A stretch of DNA of 48,612 nucleotides from Anaerolineales bacterium (lineage in GTDB: Bacteria > Chloroflexota > Anaerolineae > Anaerolineales > Villigracilaceae), in assembly GCA_020060625.1 (NCBI GenBank), contig JAGUZU010000090.1:1-48612 (forward strand). The letters run 5' to 3'. Under the pieces are notes generated by a model. That model was not told where the DNA came from and did not search any database. It saw nothing but the letters and a program-made list of their open reading frames with translations. A program made the translations under genes and the position numbers. Shown here in pieces: positions 26,913-35,429 of the stretch. Each line of letters starts with the position of its first letter. Position 1 is the stretch's first letter.

Positions 26913-27494
26913 CTACCGTCTCGAAAGAACGCCTGTTGACTGAATATCCCGCGAGATGCCGGTGTTGCTGCATCCGTAGGAAATTCGATCCGCCGATAAC
27001 TTTTGGATATGCTCATAGCAAAAGCCGCACCAATCGGCTCCCTGCGTTTTCGTTTCCCGAAAAATGAACGTATCACCATCGACGCTGACGAGCGTTAGTG
27101 TGCCGGAGCAGGAGAGTTGGTACGCGTCGTATGTTCCGCACACGTCGTTGATCTCGCAACTGGAATCGAACGACAGGTTCAACTCCGTGGAAAAACTACC
27201 GTCCGGCGACTGGATCGTCCCGACCCAACTGCCTGCAAGGGGATTTGTTGTCGAGGCGTTTCCCCCTTGTAACACAGCAGGCGCGATATCGCCTCCGCCG
27301 GTTGACGCAGTCGTTGTTGTTGGCAGTGAAAATACAAACACTCCGCCGCCCAGAAATGAGAGAATTACGATGATTACAGTGGCGATCAGCCCTGCCGGAG
27401 ATCCTTTGCCAAGTAAATCGCCGAGTAATTTAATAAGGGCGGTGATTATCATTGCTATCGCGCCGATAATGGCAATTTTCAGGGTTAAATCCAT
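26913..27494 (-). CDS. Membrane-anchored protein with extracytoplasmic beta domain
   Basis: A 193-aa protein with two N-terminal membrane segments (about 5-27 and 35-56), a Thr/Ser/Gly-rich linker, and a C-terminal domain (about 85-193) starting at GSWVGTIQSPDG. This domain has alternating beta-type pattern and several cysteines (SSCEINDVCG, CSG, WCGFCYEH), probably forming disulphides outside the cell. The domain recalls small lipocalin-like beta barrels, but I cannot assign a family. AGGAGGTAAC before the ATG and a TATAAT at 27556-27551 support expression. It is divergent from the SDR gene. Confidence 0.7.
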   Translation of the reverse strand: MDLTLKIAIIGAIAMIITALIKLLGDLLGKGSPAGLIATVIIVILSFLGGGVFVFSLPTTTTASTGGGDIAPAVLQGGNASTTNPLAGSWVGTIQSPDGSFSTELNLSFDSSCEINDVCGTYDAYQLSCSGTLTLVSVDGDTFIFRETKTQGADWCGFCYEHIQKLSADRISYGCSNTGISRDIQSTGVLSRR

Positions 27495-27550
27495 GTTACC
27501 TCCTGGAAGTTGTATTGCATGAGTGTGATTGGATAAAATCCGCCAAGCCC

Positions 27551-27558
27551 ATTATACT
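27551..27558. promoter_or_regulatory. Overlapping divergent -10 boxes
   Basis: The sequence ATTATACT contains TATACT on the plus strand (27553-27558), 9 nt before the SDR ATG, and TATAAT on the minus strand (27556-27551) facing the 193-aa gene. The two promoters cannot both be occupied at once. The SDR side would give a leaderless transcript; no Shine-Dalgarno is seen there. -35 boxes are weak on both sides. Confidence 0.45.
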
Positions 27559-27567
27559 CGCCCCATT

Positions 27568-28290
27568 ATGCCCGCTCCTTCCCTCGCCCTTGTAACCGGC
27601 TCCGCCCGCCGGCTTGGAAAAGCATTTGCCTTGTCCCTGGCTCGCATGGGGTACTCGATAGCCCTGCATTATCGCGGCTCGGTGACCGAAGCAGAAAAGA
27701 CCGCGAACGAAATTCGCGCTCTCGGCGTGGAATGCCTGCCCATTCGCGCAGATTTGACCGTGCCGAAAAAAATTGACTTCCTCTTTTCGCTTGTGGATGA
27801 ATTTCACGCGCCATTAAAAGTGGTTGTCAATTCGGCGGCGATCATGCCTGCTGGCAGTCCGCGCGAGTTGGAACTCCGCGACTGGGACTTTGCGCTCGAC
27901 CTCAACCTCCGCGCTCCGTTTCTCATCGCACAGCAAGCCGCCAAACGCATGACCAAAGGCGGGCTGATCGTCAATATTTCCGACATCGGCGCGCAAAAGG
28001 CGTGGAGCCGCTACCCGTCTTACACAGTCAGCAAAGCGGGGCTGGACTCGCTTACCAAATTGCTTGCGCGCGCCCTTGCGCCGACCATCCGCGTCAATGC
28101 CATTGCTCCGGGGTTGGTACTCCCCTCGGATGTTGTCAATGAAGAGCAGTGGAACAAACTGGTTGCGCGGCTTCCGCTCAAGCGCGCCGCCGCGCTCGCC
28201 GAAATCACATCCGCTCTCGAATTTCTCATCAAAAACGAGTATATTACGGGTCACACCATCGTCGTGGATGGCGGATATTCGCTGATATAA
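27568..28290 (+). CDS. Short-chain dehydrogenase/reductase, pteridine-reductase-like
   Basis: A 240-aa SDR enzyme. The cofactor motif is TGSARRLG (10-17), the TGxxxRxG form typical of NADPH-dependent pteridine reductases such as PTR1 and FolM. NSAA (88-91), Ser138 and the catalytic Tyr152/Lys156 in YTVSK are present, and the C-terminus is ITGHTIVVDGGYSL. A pteridine or folate substrate is a family-based guess; other carbonyl substrates are possible. ATG 27568 is preferred over ATG 27529, which would add residues before the Rossmann strand and lies upstream of the -10 box. The GT-C-like gene follows after 21 bp. Confidence 0.85.
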   Translation: MPAPSLALVTGSARRLGKAFALSLARMGYSIALHYRGSVTEAEKTANEIRALGVECLPIRADLTVPKKIDFLFSLVDEFHAPLKVVVNSAAIMPAGSPRELELRDWDFALDLNLRAPFLIAQQAAKRMTKGGLIVNISDIGAQKAWSRYPSYTVSKAGLDSLTKLLARALAPTIRVNAIAPGLVLPSDVVNEEQWNKLVARLPLKRAAALAEITSALEFLIKNEYITGHTIVVDGGYSLI

Positions 28291-28311
28291 ATCAACCTAC
28301 CATTACGCCAA

Positions 28312-29943
28312 ATGCCTTCTTCCAAAAAACTCTTACCCGACCTGTTACTCTCCCTTCTTTTAATTATCTCCACGCTTTACTATGCTTTTAAGTTTGTAAA
28401 CTTTACCATTCCCCCTTTCGAAGACGCGGCGATGATCATGCGCTACGCCCAGAATCTTGCGAATGGCTACGGCATTGTTTGGAACATCGGCGAGCCGCCT
28501 GTGGATGGCGCAACCGACTTTCTCTTCATGGTCGCGTCCGCCGCGCTTATCAAGTTCGGCTTCACGGTCGGTCAATCGGTGCGCGGCATCGGCTTTGTTT
28601 CTCACATTCTCACCGTCCTTCTCGTCTACTGGACGAACCGCCGTATTCATAACGGCAGCATCCCCCTCTCTTTGATAAGCGGAATTTACCTTGCCGTTGG
28701 GACGGGACTCTCCTATGTGTCCGCCTACTTTGGGACGCCTTTCTTTGCCCTCGCCGCCGCCTCCACCTGGACCTTGGGCTTGCTCCTGATGAAGGAAGAG
28801 AATCCACGCTGGCAGCTTTCTCTCGCCTTCGCCCTGAGCGGACTCATCACCGGTTTGATTCGTCCCGAAGGCGTCATCCTTGCTTCGTTGATGCTGTTTG
28901 CAGTCATCCTTATGCGTGGATTAAAAAACTCCATTTCGATGGTCATCATCTTTGGTGTAGTTTTTCTTCTTTTAGGCGGCGCGTACTTCCTCTGGCGGTG
29001 GGACTACTTCGGTTACCCCCTGCCGAATCCTTTTTACAAGAAAGGCGAGGGCGGCTGGAGTTGGCTGACATTCAACGCTTCCATGTTGAACGCATTGCGC
29101 CTGTCACTGCCGATGGTTTTCGCTTTCATTCTTGGTTTTCGCTCAAAGGAGACGACAAAAACGACGGTTGCCTATCTCGTTCCGATAATTGGTTTTGCGG
29201 CGGCGTTCGGCTTGATCTCGGATGAAATGAACTACGGCGCGCGTTTTCAATACGTGATCGTGCCTCTTGCGCTGATGTCGTGGATTCCGCTCGTGCGTGG
29301 ATTCAAGCTCGAAGCGCTGACTCAGGCATCGGGTCGGGAGCGAGGCGTGTATCTCGTCGGGTTGATCGCTCTTGCTGCGGGACTGGTCTATTATTCCTGG
29401 TTCCAGAATTGCTTCCTGACTCCCACGCAAAAATCGTGCCTTGGTCCGTATGAGCGCGACGGGCGTTTGGAGATGGCGAAGATGCTGGCGAATTTTCGCG
29501 GCAAGGGATACGTGATCGCCACGACGGAGGCGGGGCTACTGCCGTATTATTCCGGCTGGACGGCGATTGATACCTGGGGTTTGAACGACCAGTACATCGC
29601 GCACAACGGCTTGACGGTGGAATATCTTGACGAATACAAGCCGCACATCATCATGTTCCATGATTATTATTCGCCGCTCGTGCCGCCCAAATTGACCGAG
29701 CCCAACCTCGCCCAGCGTTGGTTCGGCATGACGATTTTGATGAAGACCTATGCCGAAGAAAACGGGTATGTGCTTGCCGCCGTCTTCGGCGATACTCCCT
29801 ACGACACGCATTATTATTATGTGCGAATGGATTTCGAAGACAGCGAGCGGCTGATCGAACGAATTTCCGAATTCCGCGATTATTTTTACCCGACAACAGG
29901 CAGGCGCTCGATCAATTACGCAATTTACGACGATGGGCAATAG
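28312..29943 (+). CDS. Polytopic GT-C-like glycosyltransferase
   Basis: A 543-aa membrane protein with about ten or eleven hydrophobic segments and a C-terminal soluble part. The first outer loop contains PPFEDAAMIMRYAQNLANG, then GYGIVWNIGE. This matches the arrangement of GT-C enzymes, where an acidic pair (Glu37-Asp38 here) in the first loop is catalytic and the next helix carries the RYAxNLxxGxGxVWN pattern. Such enzymes move sugars from polyprenyl-phosphate donors on the outer face. The donor and acceptor are unknown, and no cell-wall cluster surrounds it. It is likely co-transcribed with the SDR gene. Confidence 0.7.
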   Translation: MPSSKKLLPDLLLSLLLIISTLYYAFKFVNFTIPPFEDAAMIMRYAQNLANGYGIVWNIGEPPVDGATDFLFMVASAALIKFGFTVGQSVRGIGFVSHILTVLLVYWTNRRIHNGSIPLSLISGIYLAVGTGLSYVSAYFGTPFFALAAASTWTLGLLLMKEENPRWQLSLAFALSGLITGLIRPEGVILASLMLFAVILMRGLKNSISMVIIFGVVFLLLGGAYFLWRWDYFGYPLPNPFYKKGEGGWSWLTFNASMLNALRLSLPMVFAFILGFRSKETTKTTVAYLVPIIGFAAAFGLISDEMNYGARFQYVIVPLALMSWIPLVRGFKLEALTQASGRERGVYLVGLIALAAGLVYYSWFQNCFLTPTQKSCLGPYERDGRLEMAKMLANFRGKGYVIATTEAGLLPYYSGWTAIDTWGLNDQYIAHNGLTVEYLDEYKPHIIMFHDYYSPLVPPKLTEPNLAQRWFGMTILMKTYAEENGYVLAAVFGDTPYDTHYYYVRMDFEDSERLIERISEFRDYFYPTTGRRSINYAIYDDGQ

Positions 29944-30020
29944 ACGATAGCCGCAGTTTTAACGACCGTTGTCCATGATCTGCGGTCAATAACCAATTTA
30001 TCGAAACTGGAGACCCCACC

Positions 30021-30491
30021 ATGTCCGAAATCACTGAACTTGCCGAAAAACTCAAAATCGAAGGTGAACGCATGGCGGCGTTCTTTTCCGAATTGACCGA
30101 CGAGCAATGGTTGGATGAAGTCTACACCGAAGGCGAAACGTGGACGATCCGTAATGTGCTTTCGCATTTTGTCACTTCCGAGCGCGGACTTATCCGACTC
30201 TTTGAGCGTATTCGCACGACGGGTGAAGGCGCTTCGGAAGATTTTTCGATTGACCGTTACAACGCTGCCCAGCAGGAAAAGACGAAAGACCTTGCCTCCG
30301 CCGAATTGCTGGAGCAGTATAAGCAGGTCCGCGCGGAGGCGGTGAAGTGGGTGACCGGCTTGAAGGACGAGGAACTCGATATCAAAGGACGTCATCCCTT
30401 TCTCGGAGAGACGGTCATCCGTGAAATGGTGAAGATGTTATATCTGCACAATCAATTGCATTACCGTGATGTGAAACGCGCATTGAAATAG
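30021..30491 (+). CDS. DinB superfamily protein
   Basis: A 156-aa four-helix protein of the DinB-like superfamily. The likely metal ligands are His49 (in IRNVLSHFVTSE), His143 and His147 (in LHNQLHYRDV). GGAG precedes the ATG. It is not closely similar to the DinB protein at 19.5 kb, apart from the histidine pattern. Its role is unknown. A dispersed repeat follows its stop. Confidence 0.8.
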   Translation: MSEITELAEKLKIEGERMAAFFSELTDEQWLDEVYTEGETWTIRNVLSHFVTSERGLIRLFERIRTTGEGASEDFSIDRYNAAQQEKTKDLASAELLEQYKQVRAEAVKWVTGLKDEELDIKGRHPFLGETVIREMVKMLYLHNQLHYRDVKRALK

Positions 30492-30493
30492 AT

Positions 30494-30568
30494 TAAACAC
30501 GAAGTACACAAAGGAATATACAAAGTTCTTAATCCTTTCAAAAAACTTCGCGCCCTTTGTGGTGAAAA
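30494..30568. repeat. Dispersed repeat carrying the ribosome-binding site of the next gene
   Basis: It starts with CACGAAGTACACAAAGG and ends with CTTCGCGCCCTTTGTGGTGAAAA, the arms being imperfectly inverted. Its 3' end matches that of the repeat at 5-70. GTGGTG lies 6-11 nt before the aminotransferase ATG and is the only Shine-Dalgarno-like sequence there, so the repeat seems to provide it. Confidence 0.55.
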
Positions 30569-31699
30569 ATGAACTTAACTCCCTTCAAACTCGAACGCTA
30601 CTTTGCAAAGTACGAATTCACCGCTGAATTCCTGCTTTGCTCTTCGGATTGCGAAGCCATGTCCGTTGCGGACTTGCTCGCGTTCGAAGAAGGCGCGGCG
30701 GAAAAATTTCAAAACGTCTGGCTTGGGTACACGGAGTCGCTCGGCAGCCCGTCGCTGAGGAAGGAGATTTCCAGGATATATTCCACGATCCAGCCCGAAG
30801 ATGTGCTGACATTTTCGGGCGCGGAGGAGGCGATTTTCCTGTTCATGCAAGCCGTCCTGCGCGAAGGCGATCACGTCATCGTCCACACGCCGCATTACCA
30901 GTCGTTGAGCGAAGTGGCAAAGGGACTTGGCTGCGAGGTCAGCCCGTGGACTGCCTGCGAAGAAAACGGCTGGGCGTTGGACTTGGACGAACTGCGCAGG
31001 CTTGTCCGCCCGTCCACGAAGGCGATTGTCATCAACACGCCGCATAACCCGACCGGATACCTGATGTCCCGCGCGGACTTCGACGCTCTCAATCGCTTCG
31101 CCCTTGAGAATAACCTGTTCCTGTTTTCTGACGAGGTCTACCGCGAATCCGAATATGACCCCGCCGCCCGCCTTCCTTCTGCGTCTGATCTCAATGAGAA
31201 TGCCGTCTCTCTCGGCGTGACGTCGAAGACTTACGGACTGGCAGGCTTGCGCGTCGGCTGGATCGCCACAAAGAATCGAAAAGTGTACGAAAAGATGGCG
31301 TCGCTGAAAGATTACACTACCATCTGCAACTCTGCGCCGAGTGAATTTCTCGCGGAAGTTGCCTTGCGTCACCGCCATCAACTCGCAGAGCGCAATCTCG
31401 ACATTATCAAATCCAACCTTGCTGTTATTGACGATCTTTTCGCTCGCCACCCATCCCTTTTCGCCTGGGTTCGCCCGCAGGCAGGCTCGATGGGATTTCC
31501 GAAACTTCTGAAAGGCGATGTCGAAGCCTTCTGTGATGACCTCGTCAAAAAAGCGGGCGTTTTGCTTCTTCCCGGCACCATGTACGACGACACGGGAAAC
31601 CACTTCCGCGTGGGACTGGGGCGCAAAAATCTTCCACAGGCAGTGGAGCGGTTGGAAGAATATCTCTTAAATCGTAAATTCGTAAACCGGAAATCCTAA
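30569..31699 (+). CDS. Class I/II PLP-dependent aminotransferase
   Basis: A 376-aa fold-type I aminotransferase. It has INTPHNPTGYL (PLP-binding Asn), LFSDEVYRE (Asp/Tyr contacts), the Schiff-base lysine in GVTSKTYGLAGLRVGW, and FRVGLGR (substrate carboxylate Arg). It differs clearly from the first aminotransferase of the window and resembles family members annotated only generally, including capreomycidine-synthase-like proteins; the substrate is unknown. The ATG follows a repeat-derived GGTG. The next gene begins one base after its stop. Confidence 0.85.
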   Translation: MNLTPFKLERYFAKYEFTAEFLLCSSDCEAMSVADLLAFEEGAAEKFQNVWLGYTESLGSPSLRKEISRIYSTIQPEDVLTFSGAEEAIFLFMQAVLREGDHVIVHTPHYQSLSEVAKGLGCEVSPWTACEENGWALDLDELRRLVRPSTKAIVINTPHNPTGYLMSRADFDALNRFALENNLFLFSDEVYRESEYDPAARLPSASDLNENAVSLGVTSKTYGLAGLRVGWIATKNRKVYEKMASLKDYTTICNSAPSEFLAEVALRHRHQLAERNLDIIKSNLAVIDDLFARHPSLFAWVRPQAGSMGFPKLLKGDVEAFCDDLVKKAGVLLLPGTMYDDTGNHFRVGLGRKNLPQAVERLEEYLLNRKFVNRKS

Positions 31700-31700
31700 A

Positions 31701-32564
31701 TTGCTAAAACTCACTCATCCTCTTCACCTCCTCCTTGCCGCGCTGACCTACCTCCTCGGCGCGAGCATCCCCGCCTATTTGGGCAAGCCGTTTCAGCCCC
31801 TTCCGTTTGCGCTCGGCTTTTTTGCTGTTTTCCTCGCGCAAACCAGCATGGCGTTTCTGCGGGAAGTCTTTCGTCCGCACAATGAGCCGCTCATCGAAGA
31901 CGAGACCCCCCAACAAAAAGAGACTATCCGCAACAACCTGCTTTACACCTCAGTCGGGATGATCGCCACAATAGCCGTTATCGCCTTCATTATCCATCTC
32001 AACTTCACCCTTGCCCTGTCTTCCTTTCTCTTTCTTCTTTCTTCCATTGCCCTCGTCCTCGCTTATTCCATCCCGCCCTTTCATCTCGTCAACCGCGGTT
32101 TCGGCGAACTGATCCTCGCCGCGCATATCGCCTACATCATTCCGTCCATCGGTTTTTCGCTTCAAGTTGGCGAGTCTCACCGCCTGCTGACCTTCCTCAT
32201 CGTCCCGCTCACCGCATTGGCGCTGGCATATTTTCTGATCGTCAATTTCACAACTTTTCCCGAAGACCAAAAATACGAACGCGGCACGCTCCTGCGCCGC
32301 CTCACATGGGAACGCGCTGTGCCGCTTCATCACAGCCTTGTCATATTTGCTTACATCGCTTTCGCGCTTGCGCCCATGTTCGGCTTTTCCTTCAACCTGA
32401 TCTGGCCCGCCTTCCTCACGTTTCCATTCGCCGTCTTTCAGGTCATCCAACTCCGCGCTGTCGCGTCCGGCAATCCGCCGAATTGGAAACTGCTCACGTC
32501 CACCGCGCTCGCCGTTTTTGGATTAACCACCTACTTCCTGACCCTCACCTTCTGGCTCCGCTAA
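31701..32564 (+). CDS. UbiA-like membrane protein with degraded Asp motifs
   Basis: A 287-aa protein with about eight membrane helices. YSIPPFHLVNRGFGEL matches the inter-helix signature of UbiA/MenA prenyltransferases (YSxPPxRLxxRGxGEL). The two Asp-rich motifs that bind Mg-diphosphate are poorly kept: the first aligns with FRPHNEPLIED and lacks NDxxD, and the second reads FPEDQKYERGTL. It may be a diverged prenyltransferase or an inactive homologue. The start is TTG, one base after the aminotransferase stop; no clear ATG alternative keeps the first helix. A short repeat of ACCTG units follows the stop. Confidence 0.65.
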   Translation: MLKLTHPLHLLLAALTYLLGASIPAYLGKPFQPLPFALGFFAVFLAQTSMAFLREVFRPHNEPLIEDETPQQKETIRNNLLYTSVGMIATIAVIAFIIHLNFTLALSSFLFLLSSIALVLAYSIPPFHLVNRGFGELILAAHIAYIIPSIGFSLQVGESHRLLTFLIVPLTALALAYFLIVNFTTFPEDQKYERGTLLRRLTWERAVPLHHSLVIFAYIAFALAPMFGFSFNLIWPAFLTFPFAVFQVIQLRAVASGNPPNWKLLTSTALAVFGLTTYFLTLTFWLR

Positions 32565-32600
32565 CCTGAAACCTGATACCTGGAACCTGACACCGACCTC
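32565..32600. repeat. Short tandem ACCTG-containing repeat
   Basis: The spacer between the UbiA-like gene and moeA consists of four units of the type AACCTGA/TACCTGG/AACCTGA. No other signal is seen. Similar but not identical repeats fill spacers at 38719-38782 and 42158-42209. Confidence 0.6.
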
Positions 32601-32602
32601 CC

Positions 32603-33847
32603 ATGCCCGAATTTTTGACTCTCCTCCCGCCCGATCAAGCCCGCGAAAAACTGCTCTCGCATCTCCCCCCGCCGACGCCTGATTCTGAAACCCTGGCTGT
32701 AGTCTCCGCCTTGGGCAGAGTCTCCGCGGAGGACGTCATCGCGCCGCATCCGCTGCCTGAATTCCCGCGAACCACTGTGGATGGATATGCCGTCCGCGCA
32801 AGGGATACGTTTGGCGCAACCGACTCGCTGCCCGCCTATCTCACCCTCATTGGCGAAGTGCCGATGGGGGATTCGCCATCGTTTGAAATCGAAGCAGGTC
32901 AGTGCGCATTGATTCACACGGGCGGCATGCTTCCCAAAGGCGCGGATGCGGTTGTGATGCTTGAATATACCCAATCTGCACAGACACATGAGATGGAAAT
33001 TTTCAAATCTGTTGCCGATGGCGAAAATGTCATCGGCATCGGCGAGGACGTGGCGAAAGACCGGGTCGTCATCCCAAAAGGGACGATTCTTCGCCCCGCC
33101 GAGATAGGCGGATTGATGGCATTGGGAATTACATCCTTGCGCGTAGCCAGATTAGTGAAAGTGGGATTGATCTCCACTGGAGATGAGGTTGTCGAACCGA
33201 GTCAACGCCCGCGCCCAGGGCAAGTGCGCGACATCAACTCATACACACTGGGCGCGCTCGTCGAAAAAAGCGGCGGCGTGGCAGTCCGCTATGGGATTAT
33301 CGGCGACCAGTTTCCGGCGTTGAAAGAGGCGGCGGCGAAGGCGCTATCTGAATGCGACGTGGTCATCATCACCGCCGGGTCGTCCGCATCCACGCGGGAT
33401 ATGACCGCCGAGGTCATTCGCGGGTTGGGGGAGCCGGGCGTGTTGGCGCATGGCATCAATACCCGCCCCGGCAAACCGACGATTTTGGGCGTATGCGATG
33501 GCAAGGCGGTAATTGGTTTGCCGGGGAATCCGGTCAGCGCGTTGGTGAATGGATATTTGTTCGTTGCGCCGGTGATCGAGAAATTGCTGGGCGCGCTGCC
33601 CAAACCCAAAGCGACTGTGCAAGCCAAACTCACGGTCAACCTTCCGTCTCAAGCGGGACGCGAAGATTGGTGGGCGGTGAAGTTAATCGTCAATCGTCAG
33701 TCGTCAATCGTCAATTATTTGGCGGAGCCGATTTTCGGAAAGAGTAATTTGATCTTTACGCTTGCGGCGGGGGACGGGCTTTTGAAAATTCCCCCCGATG
33801 CCACCGGATTGAGCGCCGGGGAAACGGTGGAAGTAATGTTGATATAA
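32603..33847 (+). CDS. moeA: Molybdopterin molybdenumtransferase MoeA
   Basis: MoeA inserts molybdate into adenylated molybdopterin, giving active Mo cofactor, which the hydroxylase at 21-25 kb would need. The 414-aa sequence has TTVDGYAVRA (domain I), HTGGMLPKGADAVVMLE and ISTGDEVVEP. Further on it has ITAGSSASTRDM, then NTRPGKPTILG and GLPGNPVSALV. All are standard MoeA segments. Near the C-terminus, LIVNRQSSIVNY is encoded by a short tandem repeat (33688-33717) that expands a loop without breaking the frame. The GNAT gene starts one base after its stop. Confidence 0.95.
   Translation: MPEFLTLLPPDQAREKLLSHLPPPTPDSETLAVVSALGRVSAEDVIAPHPLPEFPRTTVDGYAVRARDTFGATDSLPAYLTLIGEVPMGDSPSFEIEAGQCALIHTGGMLPKGADAVVMLEYTQSAQTHEMEIFKSVADGENVIGIGEDVAKDRVVIPKGTILRPAEIGGLMALGITSLRVARLVKVGLISTGDEVVEPSQRPRPGQVRDINSYTLGALVEKSGGVAVRYGIIGDQFPALKEAAAKALSECDVVIITAGSSASTRDMTAEVIRGLGEPGVLAHGINTRPGKPTILGVCDGKAVIGLPGNPVSALVNGYLFVAPVIEKLLGALPKPKATVQAKLTVNLPSQAGREDWWAVKLIVNRQSSIVNYLAEPIFGKSNLIFTLAAGDGLLKIPPDATGLSAGETVEVMLI
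33688..33717. repeat. In-frame CGTCAAT/CGTCAGT tandem repeat in moeA
   Basis: Four near-identical 7-8 bp units (ATCGTCA, ATCGTCA, GTCGTCA, ATCGTCA) lie within the coding sequence and are translated as IVNRQSSIVN. The insertion falls between conserved segments of the C-terminal domain, where MoeA proteins vary in length. Confidence 0.7.
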
Positions 33848-33848
33848 G

Positions 33849-34274
33849 ATGGAATGGAAGAGAGACAACTTTACGATTTCGGACGACGCTTCGCGTCTCG
33901 ACCTTGACGCGATTGCCGACTTTCTCTCCCGCGCCTATTGGGCGGAAACGCGCCCGCGCGATGTGATCGAGCGTTCAGTTCAACATTCGCTCAATATCGG
34001 CGTGTATGATGGAAAACGGCAGATCGGCTTTGCCCGCGTAGTGACTGACCGCGCGGTATTCGCCTATCTTTGCGATGTGTTCATCCACGAAGGTTATCGC
34101 GGGCAAGCCCTCGGCAAATGGATGATGGAATGCATCGTGAATCATCCCGAACTACAGGGACTTCGCCGCTGGTGTCTTGTGACCCGCGACGCGCACGGGC
34201 TGTATAACCAGTTCGGGTTTGCCGAACTGAACAACCCGGAGCGTTGGATGGAGAAATTCGATTCGGGCAGATAA
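33849..34274 (+). CDS. GNAT family N-acetyltransferase
   Basis: A 141-aa GNAT protein that would transfer an acetyl group from acetyl-CoA to an amine. Core strands and the acetyl-CoA loop are visible: CDVFIHEGYRGQALGKWMME contains the R/Q-x-x-G-x-G/A pattern, and a C-terminal Tyr in GLYNQFGF is in the usual place. The substrate is unknown. It starts one base after moeA, so it is probably co-transcribed. Its stop directly abuts the stop of the convergent hydrolase gene, with no spacer. Confidence 0.88.
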   Translation: MEWKRDNFTISDDASRLDLDAIADFLSRAYWAETRPRDVIERSVQHSLNIGVYDGKRQIGFARVVTDRAVFAYLCDVFIHEGYRGQALGKWMMECIVNHPELQGLRRWCLVTRDAHGLYNQFGFAELNNPERWMEKFDSGR

Positions 34275-35342
34275 TTATTTGAGGTGCAGGTCGAAGAATT
34301 CAATTGTTCGACCCATTGCGGTGTAAAAATTGTTGACAAGGTTGTGATTGTCGCCGTCGTAGATGTACAAGTCGGCGACTTTTCTTTCCACCCTTGCGAG
34401 TTCTGCCAGCCGGATGGAAAATTCCAGCGGGACGTCTTCGTCATTGGTTCCGTGGTGGAGTTGCAAAGGTCCCGAAAGGTCTGCGAGATAAAATGTAGCG
34501 GAGACAGAATCCCAGAAAGCGGGATTCTGTTCAGGCGTTCCAAATTGTTCGATCCATGACGTTCGCCAGCCCACGCCGCGTGAACTCGGTGACGGCGTAA
34601 ACGAACCTGTCCGCCGCCAGTTGTAAAGCAGGTCTGTGTATGAAGCGACGACGCCCGCCCAGATGACCCCGGCTTTGACGTCGTTCGAGATCACCATTGA
34701 GCGTAAAGTCAGATAGCCGCCCATTGAATGTCCCCACATGCCGACTTTGTCGGGATTGACCTCGGGTAATTGCTTGATGGAGGCGACCGCGTTCAACACG
34801 TCTATTTGGTAGCCGGGGCTTCCGTACGCTCCGGTTGGCTCGCCTTCGGATTGATCGTGCCCGCGATAGTCAATGCGGAAGACGACGTAGCCTGCCTTGG
34901 CGAGTTCGTCCACGTAATGGACGTAACGTTCCGTTGTGCGGTATATATCCGGCGGGATGTAGCCGTGGTTGAAAATAATGGCGGGGAATCCGCCCTCGGG
35001 CGGCGCGCCGTTGGGGAGGGTGAGCAGGGCGTAGATTTTCAGCCCCTCTGAAAGATAATACGCATAGTACCGGCGGTAATTCAATCCGCGATCCAATTCT
35101 TTGACGACGGTCACTTCGCTGCCGGGGTATTCCTGATTTCTGAGCGCGATAATACTCATGGGGTGGGGAACCGGCGTAGCCGTCAGCGTGGGGACGAAAG
35201 TTGGAGATGGCTCGAATGTTGCTGTGGGAGATTGTGTTTGAGCAGGCGGGATGGCGGTGTTTGTCGGCAGGGGAATCGTTCCCGTAACGCAGCCCGAAGC
35301 TGTCAATGCAGTAATCATCAATACCAATAAAACTCTCCTCAT
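34275..35342 (-). CDS. Secreted alpha/beta hydrolase lipoprotein (S9-like)
   Basis: A 355-aa protein with a lipoprotein signal peptide (hydrophobic 4-15, lipobox LTASGC with Cys18), then a Thr/Pro-rich spacer (20-60) and an alpha/beta-hydrolase domain. The nucleophile is Ser in GHSMGGYL, the acid Asp in GTNDEDVP and the base His in DGDNHNLV, as in prolyl-oligopeptidase-like or acyl-peptide hydrolases and related esterases. It should be anchored outside the cytoplasmic membrane. AAGGAG precedes the ATG. The gene is single, convergent with the GNAT and followed on its 5' side by a repeat-rich gap. Confidence 0.85.
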   Translation of the reverse strand: MRRVLLVLMITALTASGCVTGTIPLPTNTAIPPAQTQSPTATFEPSPTFVPTLTATPVPHPMSIIALRNQEYPGSEVTVVKELDRGLNYRRYYAYYLSEGLKIYALLTLPNGAPPEGGFPAIIFNHGYIPPDIYRTTERYVHYVDELAKAGYVVFRIDYRGHDQSEGEPTGAYGSPGYQIDVLNAVASIKQLPEVNPDKVGMWGHSMGGYLTLRSMVISNDVKAGVIWAGVVASYTDLLYNWRRTGSFTPSPSSRGVGWRTSWIEQFGTPEQNPAFWDSVSATFYLADLSGPLQLHHGTNDEDVPLEFSIRLAELARVERKVADLYIYDGDNHNLVNNFYTAMGRTIEFFDLHLK

Positions 35343-35429
35343 TTTACGCTCCTTACGAGTCTGGAAAACAAAAAGAGACAGTATCTTACCGCCTCTTTTT
35401 ACTGCACTCTCTTCCGTACAAAACCCATG

